A stretch of DNA of 64,000 nucleotides from assembly GCA_024639145.1 (NCBI GenBank), contig JAHEIZ010000002.1:164286-228285 (forward strand), given 5' to 3'. This DNA is from Actinomycetes bacterium (lineage in GTDB: Bacteria; Actinomycetota; Actinomycetes; S36-B12). Under the pieces are notes generated by a model. The model had not been told where the DNA came from, did no database searches, and worked only from the letters and a program-made list of their open reading frames with translations. This document shows positions 24,710 through 35,127 of the stretch, piece by piece. How positions within the stretch are numbered: position 1 is the stretch's first letter; every line of letters starts with the position of its first letter. The translations under genes were made by a program, and so were the position numbers.

Positions 24710-25734
24710 TGACCCGCGCAGTCTTCTCGCCGGCCGGAGGCACAGCTTCTGAGCAGAGGCCCGATGTCGACATGTCGACGAGCCTCGGCTTTCTCGATCT
24801 CCCTGCGCCTGTGCTCACCGCCTCCGGCTGCGCGGCGGCGGGCCGCGAGCTCGATCAGTTCTTCGACATCACCGAGCTTGGCGGCATCGTGACCAAGAGC
24901 GTCATGCTGCAGCCTCGTTCGGGTCGCGCGACACCGCGAATGGCCGAGACGCCCAGCGGAATGCTGAACTCGATTGGGCTCCAGGGGCCGGGCATTGATC
25001 AATTCATCGAGAAGGATCTCGCCTGGCTCGAGCAGCGTGGTGTGCGCACGATCGTGTCTATCGCCGGAAGCAATGTCGACGAGTACTCCAAGCTCGCGCA
25101 GAAGTTGCGCAACGTTCCCGGGATCGCAGGCATCGAGGTCAACATCTCGTGCCCCAATGTCGAGAACCGCGGCCTCGTCTTTGCCTGCCAGCCCGACTCG
25201 GCATCGAGCGTGATCCAGGCGGTGCGCCGTTTCAGTGATCCCAAGATGCCGATCCTCGCGAAGCTCTCTCCTGATGTCACCGACATCACCGAGATCGCGC
25301 ACGCCGTCGTGCGTGCCGGTGCCACGGGGATCTCGGTCATGAACACCACCTTGGGCATGGTCATCAACACCGACACCATGCGACCGGCCCTGGCCGGCGT
25401 GACCGGTGGTCTCTCGGGCCCGGCGATCCGTCCGATTGCGGTGCGCTGCGTGTGGCAGATCCGCAAGGCGCTGCCGGATGTCCCGATTCTCGGCATGGGC
25501 GGTATCCGCACGGGCCAGGATGCCTTCCAGTTCATCCTCGCGGGGGCGAGTGCGGTGTCGGTCGGCACGGTGGTCTTCAACGATCCGAGTGCCCCGATTC
25601 GCATTCAGCACGAGTTGGCCCAGCAGCTGGCCGATCACGGCTTCTCGAGCTTGAGCGATGCCGTGTCATTTGCGCATCGTTCGGCCGATGTTGATCTGGT
25701 CGACGACGTCGAAGAGGAGTTCGAGATCGAATGA
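24709..25734 (+). CDS. pyrD: dihydroorotate dehydrogenase, class 1B catalytic subunit
   Basis: PyrD oxidises dihydroorotate to orotate with FMN. The 341-residue protein has VEVNISCPNVENRG, where the Cys is the class 1 catalytic base (class 2 enzymes have Ser), and a late glycine-rich FMN phosphate site ILGMGGIRTG. The first ~23 residues before MSTSLGFLDLPAPVL are extra compared with the family core. I use the ATG at 24709 because it overlaps the pyrK stop as TGATG. Confidence 0.94.
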   Translation: MTRAVFSPAGGTASEQRPDVDMSTSLGFLDLPAPVLTASGCAAAGRELDQFFDITELGGIVTKSVMLQPRSGRATPRMAETPSGMLNSIGLQGPGIDQFIEKDLAWLEQRGVRTIVSIAGSNVDEYSKLAQKLRNVPGIAGIEVNISCPNVENRGLVFACQPDSASSVIQAVRRFSDPKMPILAKLSPDVTDITEIAHAVVRAGATGISVMNTTLGMVINTDTMRPALAGVTGGLSGPAIRPIAVRCVWQIRKALPDVPILGMGGIRTGQDAFQFILAGASAVSVGTVVFNDPSAPIRIQHELAQQLADHGFSSLSDAVSFAHRSADVDLVDDVEEEFEIE

Positions 25735-26438
25735 CCGCGCCCATTGCTGTCGCCCTTGACGCACCTGATCTGCCCACGCTCTCCAGATGGGCATTCGAGA
25801 CGTCCCCCTTCGTGTCCACCCTGAAGGTCGGTCTCGAGGTGTTCTGCCGAGATGGTGCCGCTGCGGTGCAGGCAGCCCGTGATGCGGCGATGCGCGCAGG
25901 CGCTGATCACGCGCGTATCTTCCTCGACCTCAAGCTCCATGACATCCCGGCCACTGTCGCGGGTGCGGCATCCGCCGTGCGCGATCTGCATCCCGATTAC
26001 CTGACCGTGCACGCGGCCGGCGGTCCCGAGATGATCGCCGCTGCCGCGCGGGCCCTGCCCGATACGCGCATCACAGCGGTGACCATCCTGACCTCGCTCG
26101 ACGACTCGGTGCTCGAGTCGATCGGCATGCGCGGGCCGTCGCTGGACGCTGCTGTGCGTCTCGCCGTACTCGCCGTCGAAGCCGGGGCACGTGCCATCGT
26201 CTGCTCACCGCTCGAGGTTGCCGCGATCCGCGCTGCAGTAAGTGACGACATCACGCTCATCACGCCCGGCGTGCGTCCGGCAGGTGCAGGGGTCCAGGAC
26301 CAGAAGCGCGTGGCCACGCCCGAGTCCGCACTTGCCGCCGGAGCCGATCTCCTGGTCATCGGTCGCCCGATCACCGGTGCTGCCTCGCCCGGTGAGGCCG
26401 CGCGCGAACTGCGCGATGCCCTTCCGGCGGCACGATGA
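25731..26438 (+). CDS. pyrF: orotidine 5'-phosphate decarboxylase
   Basis: PyrF makes UMP, the last step of the pathway. The 235-residue protein has the catalytic DLKLHDIPATV segment, VTILTSLDD, and the phosphate-binding LITPGVRPAG and LVIGRPIT motifs. This is the short E. coli/Bacillus-type enzyme, not the longer type found in mycobacteria. Four-base overlaps join it to pyrD and mihF. Confidence 0.95.
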   Translation: MTAPIAVALDAPDLPTLSRWAFETSPFVSTLKVGLEVFCRDGAAAVQAARDAAMRAGADHARIFLDLKLHDIPATVAGAASAVRDLHPDYLTVHAAGGPEMIAAAARALPDTRITAVTILTSLDDSVLESIGMRGPSLDAAVRLAVLAVEAGARAIVCSPLEVAAIRAAVSDDITLITPGVRPAGAGVQDQKRVATPESALAAGADLLVIGRPITGAASPGEAARELRDALPAAR

Positions 26439-26743
26439 CCGCGCCCGACCGCAGTCCCGAGCAGCGAGCCGAGGCCCTTGCTCGTGCTCTCGAGGCTCGG
26501 CAGGAGCGCGCGCTCATCCGGCGGCAGCTCAAGTCGGGCGCCCTCGATGCTCGTGAGGTCCTCGAATCCTGCGATGACAACCTCGCCTGGGGTGCACTTC
26601 CGATACGCGCATTCTTGACCGCACTGCCCGGCGTGGGGGTCGCTCGAGCGCAGGCCATCATGCGCGATATCGACATCGCCGACTCGCGACGCCTGCGCGG
26701 CCTGGGCGAGCGGCAGCGTCTCGAACTCCTGCAGGTGATCTGA
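26435..26743 (+). CDS. mihF: actinobacterial integration host factor (mIHF/sIHF)
   Basis: This small basic nucleoid protein (102 residues) binds DNA without strong sequence preference. The C-terminal helix-hairpin-helix-like part [19 protein letters not shown], followed by [15 protein letters not shown], matches the mycobacterial and streptomycete IHF family. The N-terminal helix is Arg/Ala/Glu-rich. Its place between pyrF and gmk is the standard actinobacterial one, and it overlaps both. Confidence 0.92.
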   Translation: MTAPDRSPEQRAEALARALEARQERALIRRQLKSGALDAREVLESCDDNLAWGALPIRAFLTALPGVGVARAQAIMRDIDIADSRRLRGLGERQRLELLQVI

Positions 26744-27294
26744 TGGCCACCGCGCCCCTCGTGGTCGTCTCCGGGCCCTCGGGCGTAGGCAAGAGCACCG
26801 TGGTCGCCGCAGCGCTCGAGGCCGATCCGAGTGTCTGGCTGTCGGTCAGTGCCACGACGCGGGCTCCGCGAGAGGGGGAGATCGACGGAGTCAATTACTT
26901 CTTCGTCACGCGCGATCGCTTCGAGGAGATGGTCCATGCGGGGGAGTTCCTCGAATGGGCCGAATTCGCCGGGAATCGCTACGGCACCCCGCGAGGTCCG
27001 GTCCAGGAGCGCCGCTCGGCTGGCATCCCCGTGATCTTGGAGATCGAACTGCAGGGCGCCCGCCAGGTGCGTCTGAGTGACCCGACTGCACGCCTGGTCT
27101 TCTTGGCACCCCCCTCATGGGAGGTCCTCGAGGCTCGCCTGACCGGTCGGGGCACCGAGTCGCCCGAGTCAGTGGCCGCGCGCCTCGATGCTGCCAGGGC
27201 CGAGCTGGCCGCTCAGGGGGAGTTTGACGACGTGGTCGTCAATACCGATGTACGGGAGTCCGCTCAGGCCTTGCTAGACTTCCTCCACGGCTGA
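26743..27294 (+). CDS. gmk: guanylate kinase
   Basis: Gmk phosphorylates GMP to GDP. The 183-residue protein has the P-loop GPSGVGKST, the GMP-binding [33 protein letters not shown], and [11 protein letters not shown]. It is the last closely coupled member of the pyr-mihF-gmk operon; rpoZ follows after 41 bases with a possible TAGACT -10 box at 27275-27280 inside gmk. Confidence 0.96.
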   Translation: MATAPLVVVSGPSGVGKSTVVAAALEADPSVWLSVSATTRAPREGEIDGVNYFFVTRDRFEEMVHAGEFLEWAEFAGNRYGTPRGPVQERRSAGIPVILEIELQGARQVRLSDPTARLVFLAPPSWEVLEARLTGRGTESPESVAARLDAARAELAAQGEFDDVVVNTDVRESAQALLDFLHG

Positions 27295-27335
27295 CCGCCG
27301 TTCTCCCCGAAGAACCGACGTAAAGAGGCATTGTC

Positions 27336-27599
27336 ATGAGCAACGTTCGCGCCGAGGGCATCACCCATCCCTCCATTGACGCCCTGCTCGACAAGACCGA
27401 GTCGAAGTACTCCCTGGTGATCTACGCATCCAAGCGTGCGCGCCAGATCAACGCCTACTACTCACAGCTCGGCGAGGGCCTGCTCGAGTACGTCGGCCCT
27501 CTGGTCGAGACCCACGTCCAGGAGAAGCCCCTGTCGATCGCCCTGCGCGAGATCGACGCCGGCCTGCTCACCTCCGAGGCGGTCGAGGACCTCAGCTGA
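27336..27599 (+). CDS. rpoZ: DNA-directed RNA polymerase omega subunit
   Basis: Omega helps assemble RNA polymerase. The 87-residue protein shows [33 protein letters not shown] and [13 protein letters not shown], both conserved in the family. The site AAAGAGG precedes the ATG. It lies between gmk and coaBC, as in many actinobacteria. Confidence 0.95.
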   Translation: MSNVRAEGITHPSIDALLDKTESKYSLVIYASKRARQINAYYSQLGEGLLEYVGPLVETHVQEKPLSIALREIDAGLLTSEAVEDLS

Positions 27600-27616
27600 C
27601 CTCCAGCGATTTCGGG

Positions 27617-28831
27617 GTGCCCGTGCCCCGCATCGTCCTGGGTGTCGCAGGCGGTATCGCCGCCTACAAGGTGGTCGAGGTCCTGCGCGGCCTCACTGAG
27701 TCTGGCCACGATGTCACCGTGGTTCCCACCGCAGCAGCACTCGAGTTCGTCGGAGCCCCGACCTGGGCGGCACTGTCCGGCAAGCCCGTGAACACCAGCG
27801 TGTGGCATGACGTCGAGCAGGTTGTGCATGTCAGGCTCGGCCAGTCGGCTGACCTCGTCCTCGTCGCACCTGCTACGGCCGATCTCCTCGCCCGTGCAAC
27901 TCACGGCATCGCCGACGACCTGCTGACCAACGTGCTTCTCACTGCGCGCTGCCCGATCGTGATGGCGCCGGCCATGCATACCGAGATGTGGCAGCACCCC
28001 GCGACCCAGCGAAATGTGGCCGAACTCCGCGCCCGCGGGGTGATCGTGCTCGAGCCTGCCTCCGGCCGCCTGACCGGCGCCGATACTGGGCCCGGCCGCC
28101 TGCCCGACCCCTCGGCCATCATCGCGGCAGCCCGCGATGCCCTCCGGCGTGCGCCGTCCGCCGATCTTGCGGGCCTACGCCTCCTGATTACCGCCGGGGG
28201 CACCCGGGAGGCGATCGACCCGGTGCGCTTCATTGGCAATCACAGCAGTGGCAAGCAGGGCTTCGAGCTCGCACGAACCGCAGTTGCCCGTGGGGCTGAG
28301 GTCACCGTGATCGTCGCCCACGTCGACGTCGAGCCGCCGGCCGGCGCGACGATCATCCGGGTCAGCTCGGGCGAGCAGATGCACGCCGAGGTCGCGCGGC
28401 TGATGCCCGAGAGCGATGTCGTGGTCATGGCTGCCGCGGTGGCCGATTTCCGGCCGTCCGAGGTGGCCGAGTCGAAGGTCAAGAAGGCCGAGACCCCTGC
28501 CGCGATCAGCCTCGAGCTGCAGCCCACCACCGACATCCTCGCCTCGATCGTCGCCTCGCGAGTCGGCTCGTCGCCGCTCATCGTGGGCTTCGCCGCCGAG
28601 ACCGGCGACGCGTCCGCGAGCGTGCTCGAGCACGGACGGGCCAAGTTGGCTCGCAAGCGATGCGACCTGCTCGTGGTCAATGACGTCAGCCCGGGCAAGG
28701 CGTTCGGCGCCGATGACAACGAGGTCGTCATCCTGGGGGGCCATGGCGAGGTCACTGTGTCGCGTGCCTCGAAGGCCGTCGTGGCCGACGCGATCTGGGA
28801 TGCCGTCCTGGCTCGAATCCCTGCCGTCTAG
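27617..28831 (+). CDS. coaBC: bifunctional phosphopantothenoylcysteine decarboxylase / phosphopantothenate-cysteine ligase
   Basis: CoaBC carries out two steps of coenzyme A synthesis. The 404-residue protein has the flavin decarboxylase half first (GVAGGIAAYKVVEVLRGL, APAMHTEMWQHPATQRNV), then the ligase half (LLITAGGTREAIDPVRFIGNHSSG split over the domain start, AAAVADFRP, KKAETPAAISLELQPTTDIL). The GTG at 27617 and the GTG two codons later are both possible starts. A GC-rich hairpin ends the gene. Confidence 0.95.
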   Translation: MPVPRIVLGVAGGIAAYKVVEVLRGLTESGHDVTVVPTAAALEFVGAPTWAALSGKPVNTSVWHDVEQVVHVRLGQSADLVLVAPATADLLARATHGIADDLLTNVLLTARCPIVMAPAMHTEMWQHPATQRNVAELRARGVIVLEPASGRLTGADTGPGRLPDPSAIIAAARDALRRAPSADLAGLRLLITAGGTREAIDPVRFIGNHSSGKQGFELARTAVARGAEVTVIVAHVDVEPPAGATIIRVSSGEQMHAEVARLMPESDVVVMAAAVADFRPSEVAESKVKKAETPAAISLELQPTTDILASIVASRVGSSPLIVGFAAETGDASASVLEHGRAKLARKRCDLLVVNDVSPGKAFGADDNEVVILGGHGEVTVSRASKAVVADAIWDAVLARIPAV

Positions 28832-28834
28832 GGG

Positions 28835-28853
28835 GCGCGGCACGGTGCCGCGC
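28835..28853 (+). terminator. hairpin after coaBC
   Basis: GCGCGGCA (28835-28842) pairs with TGCCGCGC (28846-28853) around CGG, four bases after the coaBC stop. Only TT follows, so it is a strong hairpin without a U tract; such I-shaped terminators are common in actinobacteria. Confidence 0.6.
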
Positions 28854-28879
28854 TTCGCTGCCGGAGGCGGCCATTCGTG

Positions 28880-28885
28880 TATCCT
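28880..28885 (+). promoter_or_regulatory. -10 box for metK
   Basis: TATCCT lies 7 bases before the first paired base of the SAM riboswitch, so the transcript would start almost exactly at the aptamer 5' end. The -35 is not clear. Confidence 0.6.
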
Positions 28886-28892
28886 TGCCGTC

Positions 28893-28987
28893 GGTCACGA
28901 GTACCAGCGTCAAGTCCCGGCTCGCTGGTCGGCAACCCTCCTCCGCGGTGGGGTGCTCCGGGAGCAGACCAGGCCTCATCCGAGGCA
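28893..28987 (+). promoter_or_regulatory. SAM riboswitch (SAM-IV-like) upstream of metK
   Basis: The element starts GGTCACGAG, includes GCTGGTCGGCAACCCTCC and GCGGTGGGGTGCTCCGGGAGC, and closes with GACC at 28967-28970, so GGTC and GACC form the base stem. The GGCAACCCTCC core is shared by the SAM-I/SAM-IV clan. An extra hairpin after the closing stem (GCCTC/GAGGC around ATCC, 28974-28987) favours SAM-IV, which is mostly actinobacterial. It binds S-adenosylmethionine and should lower metK expression. Since no terminator is seen before the metK start at 29043, control of translation is more likely. Confidence 0.85.
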
Positions 28988-29042
28988 AGCGCGCGTTCCA
29001 CCGATGGGGCAGCGGTAAGCAACAGCCAAGGGAGTATCGATC

Positions 29043-30289
<1,247 letters not shown>

Positions 30290-30293
<4 letters not shown>

Positions 30294-32278
30294 TCACTGA
30301 GCACGATCAGCTAGCGCTGGTGCCGGGTAAGCCGGCACCACGCAAGCGTGCCGTGCGGCCGCTGGCCGAGTCCTCGCCCATCGCGCACGTGCGCATCGAC
30401 TCGTCAGTTCCTCATCTCGACAAGGTCTTCGACTACGAAGTCCCCGAGAGACTGTCGGCGACGGCAGTCCCCGGGGTGCGCGTGCGCGTGCGCTTCGCGG
30501 GCAGGCTGGTCGATGGGTTTATCGTTGATCGGGCTGAGTCCTCGTCGACAAGCGCGACACTGCGACCCATTGAGCGCGTCATCTCGCCAGAGGTGGTGCT
30601 CATTCCCGAGATCGAAGAGCTGGTCTCCGCTGTTGCCGATCGGTATGCGGGCACCTTCTCCGATGTCGTGCGGTCTGCCGTACCGCCACGCCATGCCCGC
30701 GCCGAGGCAGTCGCCTCGGCTCGGCGGTCCGACCGGGCCGTGAGTCTCTCGGATGCCGACATCGAGTGCTGGTCGAAGTACGCGCACGGTGCCACATTGC
30801 TCACGAGGCTTGCCGAGGGCCAGGTCTCGCGATGGGCGTGGAGCGCACGACCCGCGCACGGCTGGGCCCAGGACATCGCGGCACTCGTGCGCGCCGTGGC
30901 GTCCGATCCCGAGGCCGGAGTGCTGGTCGTCGTCCCCGACAAGAGGTCTATCGGGCTCGTGACCGCGCAACTCGCAACCGATATCGATGCCTCGGAGATC
31001 GCGGTCCTCGCCGCGGATGTCGGGCCCGAGCGCCGGTATCGCGAGTTCGTGCGCGTACTGCGCGGTGAGGCACGCATCGTCGTGGGCACGCGTTCTGCTG
31101 TCTTCGCTCCGGTCGTGAACCTGCGCCTGATCATCGTGTGGGACGACGCCGATGACTCGATGGTCGAGCCGCACTCTCCCTACTGGCATGCGCGCGACGT
31201 CGCCGTGATGCGCGCGCATCAGCAGTCATGCTCGCTGGCCATCGGCTCGGCCTCGCGGAGCATCGCCACGCAGTCACTGTGCGAGTCGGGTTGGGCGCGC
31301 TCGATTGCGCCTCTGCGCAGTGCGATCAAGGCCGATGCGCCGGTGATCCGCGCATTGCAGCCGGGCGATGAGCGTCAGGACTCAGCAGCCGCTGTGGCGC
31401 GGATTCCGCATACGGCCTGGCTCGTCGCCAAGGAGGGGCTGCGTGACGGACCTGTCCTGATCCAGGTGCCGCGGCGCGGCCATACGCCGGCCTTGGCCTG
31501 TCAGGAATGCAGGCAACGGGCGGTCTGCGAGTGCGGGGGACCCCTGGCACTTGCGAGCGGATCGACGATTCCCACATGCTCCTGGTGCGCTCGGCCAGTC
31601 GTGAGGTGGACCTGTCCGCACTGCCGCGGAACCTCTCTGCGTGCAGTCACGATCGGAGTGGAGCGCACAGCTGAGGAGTTCGGTCGGGCCTTCAGCGGTG
31701 CGCGCGTGCGCTGGTCTACGGGTGAGACTCCGCTTGCGAGTATCGACGACTCGCCCGCCCTTATCGTCTCGACGCCGGGTGCCGAGCCGATCCCGCCGCG
31801 GGGCTACTCGGCTGTACTGCTGCTCGATGCACGGTCACAGCTCGAGCATCCGAGCCTGAACGCTGCGGAGGAGGCCTGTACCCGCTGGTTCACCGCTGCT
31901 GCCCTGGCCCGCCCCGGCGCGCACGTCGTGGTGACCGCGGAGAGCTCGACGCCTGCTGTGCAGGCACTCATCCGCTGGGATGCGCCGTGGTTCGCTGCGC
32001 ATGAACTGGCGCAGCGCAGCGAGGCCGGCCTTCCACCGTCCGTGCGTATGGTGCAGCTGCGGGGAAGTGCGCACGACATAGTCGAGGTATCGGCCTCGAT
32101 CACGGTGCCCCATCGTCTGCTCGGGCCCAATGGTGATGAGCGAGCATTTGTCGTGGTCTCGCGCGAGAACGGCCTTGCGCTCTCCCGGGAGCTGCGCGCC
32201 GTCAGCGCCACGCGAAGTGCGCGTCGTGATGCGGGGGTCGTGCAGGTCGTGTGCGATCCGCGCGACCTGAGCCTGTGA
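30290..32278 (+). CDS. priA: primosomal protein N' (PriA), degenerate actinobacterial form
   Basis: PriA is the replication restart protein that recognises stalled forks. The 662-residue protein keeps the N-terminal DNA-binding domain ([16 protein letters not shown]) and the zinc-site cysteines ([27 protein letters not shown]; from about residue 403). In place of Walker A (GxTGSGKT) it has [14 protein letters not shown] near residue 183, and in place of the DEEH box it has WDDADDS. It is therefore probably not an active helicase, as known for other actinobacterial PriA proteins. It lies between metK and def, a common actinobacterial order. Confidence 0.9.
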
Positions 32279-32281
32279 CCC

Positions 32282-32287
32282 TAGACT
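32282..32287 (+). promoter_or_regulatory. -10 box of a probable leaderless def transcript
   Basis: TAGACT is followed by exactly 6 bases (CGTCCC) and then the def ATG. There is no Shine-Dalgarno sequence, so a leaderless mRNA is likely. Confidence 0.6.
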
Positions 32288-32293
32288 CGTCCC

Positions 32294-32839
32294 ATGGCCG
32301 TCCAACCGATTCGCATCTTCGGCGATCCCGTGCTCCGCACCCCGGCGGCCCCCGTGGTGACATTCGACAAGGAACTTCGCAAGCTCGTGAAGGATCTCAC
32401 CGAGACCATGCAGCATGCGCCGGGCGCCGGACTTGCCGCTCCGCAGATCGGCGTATCCCTGCGCGTCTTCACCTACTGGGTCGATGACGAGCTCGGCCAC
32501 CTGTGCAACCCCGAACTCACGCTCTCCGACGACTACGAGGAGGGCGAGGAGGGCTGCCTGTCCCTGCCGGGCCTGTCCTTCGAGACACCGCGCGCGCGTC
32601 GGGTAGTGGCCCGCGGCATGAACATGCACGGCGAACCGGTCATGATCGAGGGCTCCGACTTGATGGCCCGGTGCGTGCAGCACGAGACCGATCACCTCGA
32701 TGGCATCATCTTCATCGATCGCCTCGATGCCGAGGCACGCAAGGAGGCCATGAAGGTCATCCGCTCGACCGAGTGGTTTGGCGATCACGCGCCCAAGGTG
32801 GCTTTCAGCCCGCATGGCATCACCTCCGGCTGGCTCTAG
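32294..32839 (+). CDS. def: peptide deformylase
   Basis: Def removes the formyl group from nascent proteins. The 181-residue protein has all three motifs: GAGLAAPQIG, EGCLSLPG with the metal-binding Cys, and HETDHLDG with the two metal-binding His and the catalytic Glu. It is next to fmt (3-base gap), the enzyme that adds the formyl group to Met-tRNA. Confidence 0.96.
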   Translation: MAVQPIRIFGDPVLRTPAAPVVTFDKELRKLVKDLTETMQHAPGAGLAAPQIGVSLRVFTYWVDDELGHLCNPELTLSDDYEEGEEGCLSLPGLSFETPRARRVVARGMNMHGEPVMIEGSDLMARCVQHETDHLDGIIFIDRLDAEARKEAMKVIRSTEWFGDHAPKVAFSPHGITSGWL

Positions 32840-32842
32840 CCG

Positions 32843-33769
32843 GTGCGTCTCGTCTTCGCCGGAACTCCCGATGTCGCGGCCATCAGTCTTCGCGCGCTGG
32901 TCGACTCTCGGCATGACGTGGCAGCAGTCATCACGCGTCCTGATGCGGCACGCGGTCGCGGTCGCGCGGTCGCACGAAGTGCGGTCGCCGAGGTCGCCGA
33001 GGAGTATGGCCTGCGCCTCCTCCAGCCCGAGTCGCCCAGGTCAACTGAGTTCCTCGGCGAACTGGCGGCGCTCGAGCCCGACTGCTGCCCGGTCGTGGCC
33101 TACGGCAACCTGCTCCCTGCCGCTGCCCTCGACATCCCTCGCCTCGGCTGGGTGAACCTGCACTTCTCCTTGCTGCCCGCCTGGCGGGGAGCAGCGCCCG
33201 TGCAATGGGCCGTCCGTCAAGGCGACGACCTCACCGGAGCGACCACCTTCCTGCTCGACGAGGGCATGGACACCGGTCCTATCCTCGGCACGATGACCGA
33301 GCGAATCCGCGCTGACGACACTGCAGGCGACCTGCTGCTGCGACTCGCGCACGCCGGCTCGGGTCTGCTCGTCTCGACCCTCGATGCACTCGAGGACGGA
33401 ACCCTGAATCCGGTTCCGCAGGCATCGGCGGGGATCAGCCATGCGCCCAAGATCTCCGTCGACGACGCGCGCGTGGCCTGGACTGATCCCGCGATCGGGA
33501 TCGACCGTCTCATTCGCTCGTGCACTCCTGCTCCTGGTGCCTGGACCACTCTCGGGGACGAGCGCGTGAAGCTGGGCCCCCTGCAGGTGCGTGACGATCT
33601 CGAGAACGTGCCCGCGGGCAGCATGCACGCAGGCAAGAGCGCGGTCATCGTCGGAACGGCCACGAGTCCGGTTGAGCTCGGCACCGTGCAGGCTGTCGGC
33701 AAGCGCCCGATGCCCGCAGCCGACTGGGCACGAGGTCTGCGCCTCGCCGGCGATGAGGTGTTCTCATGA
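32843..33769 (+). CDS. fmt: methionyl-tRNA formyltransferase
   Basis: Fmt formylates initiator Met-tRNA using 10-formyltetrahydrofolate. The 308-residue protein starts MRLVFAGTPDVAAISL and has the catalytic segment WVNLHFSLLPAWRGAAPVQWA with the conserved Asn and His, followed by GMDTGPIL and a C-terminal tRNA-binding domain. The start is GTG. It overlaps rsmB by 4 bases. Confidence 0.96.
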   Translation: MRLVFAGTPDVAAISLRALVDSRHDVAAVITRPDAARGRGRAVARSAVAEVAEEYGLRLLQPESPRSTEFLGELAALEPDCCPVVAYGNLLPAAALDIPRLGWVNLHFSLLPAWRGAAPVQWAVRQGDDLTGATTFLLDEGMDTGPILGTMTERIRADDTAGDLLLRLAHAGSGLLVSTLDALEDGTLNPVPQASAGISHAPKISVDDARVAWTDPAIGIDRLIRSCTPAPGAWTTLGDERVKLGPLQVRDDLENVPAGSMHAGKSAVIVGTATSPVELGTVQAVGKRPMPAADWARGLRLAGDEVFS

Positions 33770-35118
33770 CACGCGTCGATGCGCCGCGTCGTGCGGCACT
33801 GCAGATCCTCCGCGAGGTGCGCTCCAACGGCGCCTACGCGAACATCGCGGCGACCACCGTGCTCGCCGACTTCGGATTGCACGGCAAGGATGCCGCCTTC
33901 ACCACCGAGCTCGCCTTCGGCACCCTGCGACTGCAGGGCTGGTATGACCTCGTGCTCGCGGCGTGCATCTCCCGTGATTGGAACGATGTCCAGAACGATC
34001 TGAAGGACATCCTGCGCATGGGTGCGCATCAGCTGCTCGATATGCGAGTTCCCGACCATGCGGCCGTCGACACCTCGTGCGAGCTGGCGCGTGACGCGGG
34101 TGAGCCCGGCGGGGCGAAGGGTCGAGCCGGCTTCGTCAATGCCGTGCTGCGCAAGGTCTCGGCGCGCGACACCGATCAGTGGTGCACGCACTTGAAACTG
34201 GATGGCGATGACCTACGCAGCCTCGCGGCACGCACGTCGCATCCCGAGTGGGTGGCCCGTGCACTCGCCGATTCACTGGGAGTTAGGCGTGATGAGATCG
34301 GCGAGCTGCTCGAGGCCGACAACGCCCCTGCGCGCCCTGTCCTCGTGGCGCGCCCGGGTCGTCTCGATGTGGCCGAGTTGCTCGCGATGGACGATGTCGA
34401 GCCCGCGCCATTGTCACCGCTCGCCGGCGTGCTGACCAAGGGCGCGCCGGGTGATCTTCCCGATGTGCGCAGCGGAGTCATCGGCGTGCAGGACGAGGGC
34501 AGTCAGCTCGTCGCCCTGGCTCTCGCTCGTGCGTCGATCGACGGTCCGGAGACTGCCTGGCTCGATATGTGCGCCGGCCCTGGCGGCAAGGCGGCGATCC
34601 TCGAGGGCCTCGCCCTCGAGTGTGATGCCAATCTGACCGCAGTCGAGCAGCATCGTCATCGTGCCGATCTCGTCGCGCACTCACTGCACAGCTCGCGCTC
34701 GCATGTAATCACCGGCGATGCGACCACGAAACCGTGGGGTACCGAGCTCTTCGATCGCGTGCTTGTCGACGTTCCCTGCACCGGTCTCGGCGCCCTGCGT
34801 CGTCGTCCCGAGTCGCGCTGGCGTCGCACGCCCGAGGATCTCGCCGCCCTCGCGCCGGTCCAGCGCCAGCTCCTCAACATCGCCATCGACTCGACTCGAT
34901 CCGGTGGAGTGATCGGCTACGTCACCTGCTCTCCTCATTTGGCCGAGACCGAGTTCGTGGTCTCCGACGTGCTGCGTCGGCGCGATGACGTCGTTCAGGA
35001 GGATGCCCGAGCGCTGCTGCCCGAGGTGACCGACTGCGGCGATGGTCCGGCTGTTCAGCTCTGGCCGCATCGGCATGGAACCGACGCAATGTTCCTCGCC
35101 ATCCTGCGCAAGAAGTAG
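33766..35118 (+). CDS. rsmB: 16S rRNA (cytosine(967)-C5)-methyltransferase
   Basis: RsmB methylates C967 of 16S rRNA. The 450-residue protein has an N-terminal NusB-like RNA-binding domain (ALQILREVRSNGAYANIA) and a C-terminal SAM-dependent domain with CAGPGGKAAIL, the two functional cysteines in DVPCTGLGALRRRPESRWR and YVTCSPHLAETE. In many actinobacteria rpe follows directly; here a five-gene sugar cassette stands in between. Confidence 0.94.
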   Translation: MTRVDAPRRAALQILREVRSNGAYANIAATTVLADFGLHGKDAAFTTELAFGTLRLQGWYDLVLAACISRDWNDVQNDLKDILRMGAHQLLDMRVPDHAAVDTSCELARDAGEPGGAKGRAGFVNAVLRKVSARDTDQWCTHLKLDGDDLRSLAARTSHPEWVARALADSLGVRRDEIGELLEADNAPARPVLVARPGRLDVAELLAMDDVEPAPLSPLAGVLTKGAPGDLPDVRSGVIGVQDEGSQLVALALARASIDGPETAWLDMCAGPGGKAAILEGLALECDANLTAVEQHRHRADLVAHSLHSSRSHVITGDATTKPWGTELFDRVLVDVPCTGLGALRRRPESRWRRTPEDLAALAPVQRQLLNIAIDSTRSGGVIGYVTCSPHLAETEFVVSDVLRRRDDVVQEDARALLPEVTDCGDGPAVQLWPHRHGTDAMFLAILRKK

Positions 35119-35121
35119 ATT
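35116..35121 (+). promoter_or_regulatory. -10 box of a probable leaderless regulator transcript
   Basis: TAGATT overlaps the rsmB stop codon and is followed by 6 bases (CGCGGC) and then the GTG start of the SorC-type regulator. This is the same spacing as at def, rpe and argC. Confidence 0.55.
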
Positions 35122-35127
35122 CGCGGC

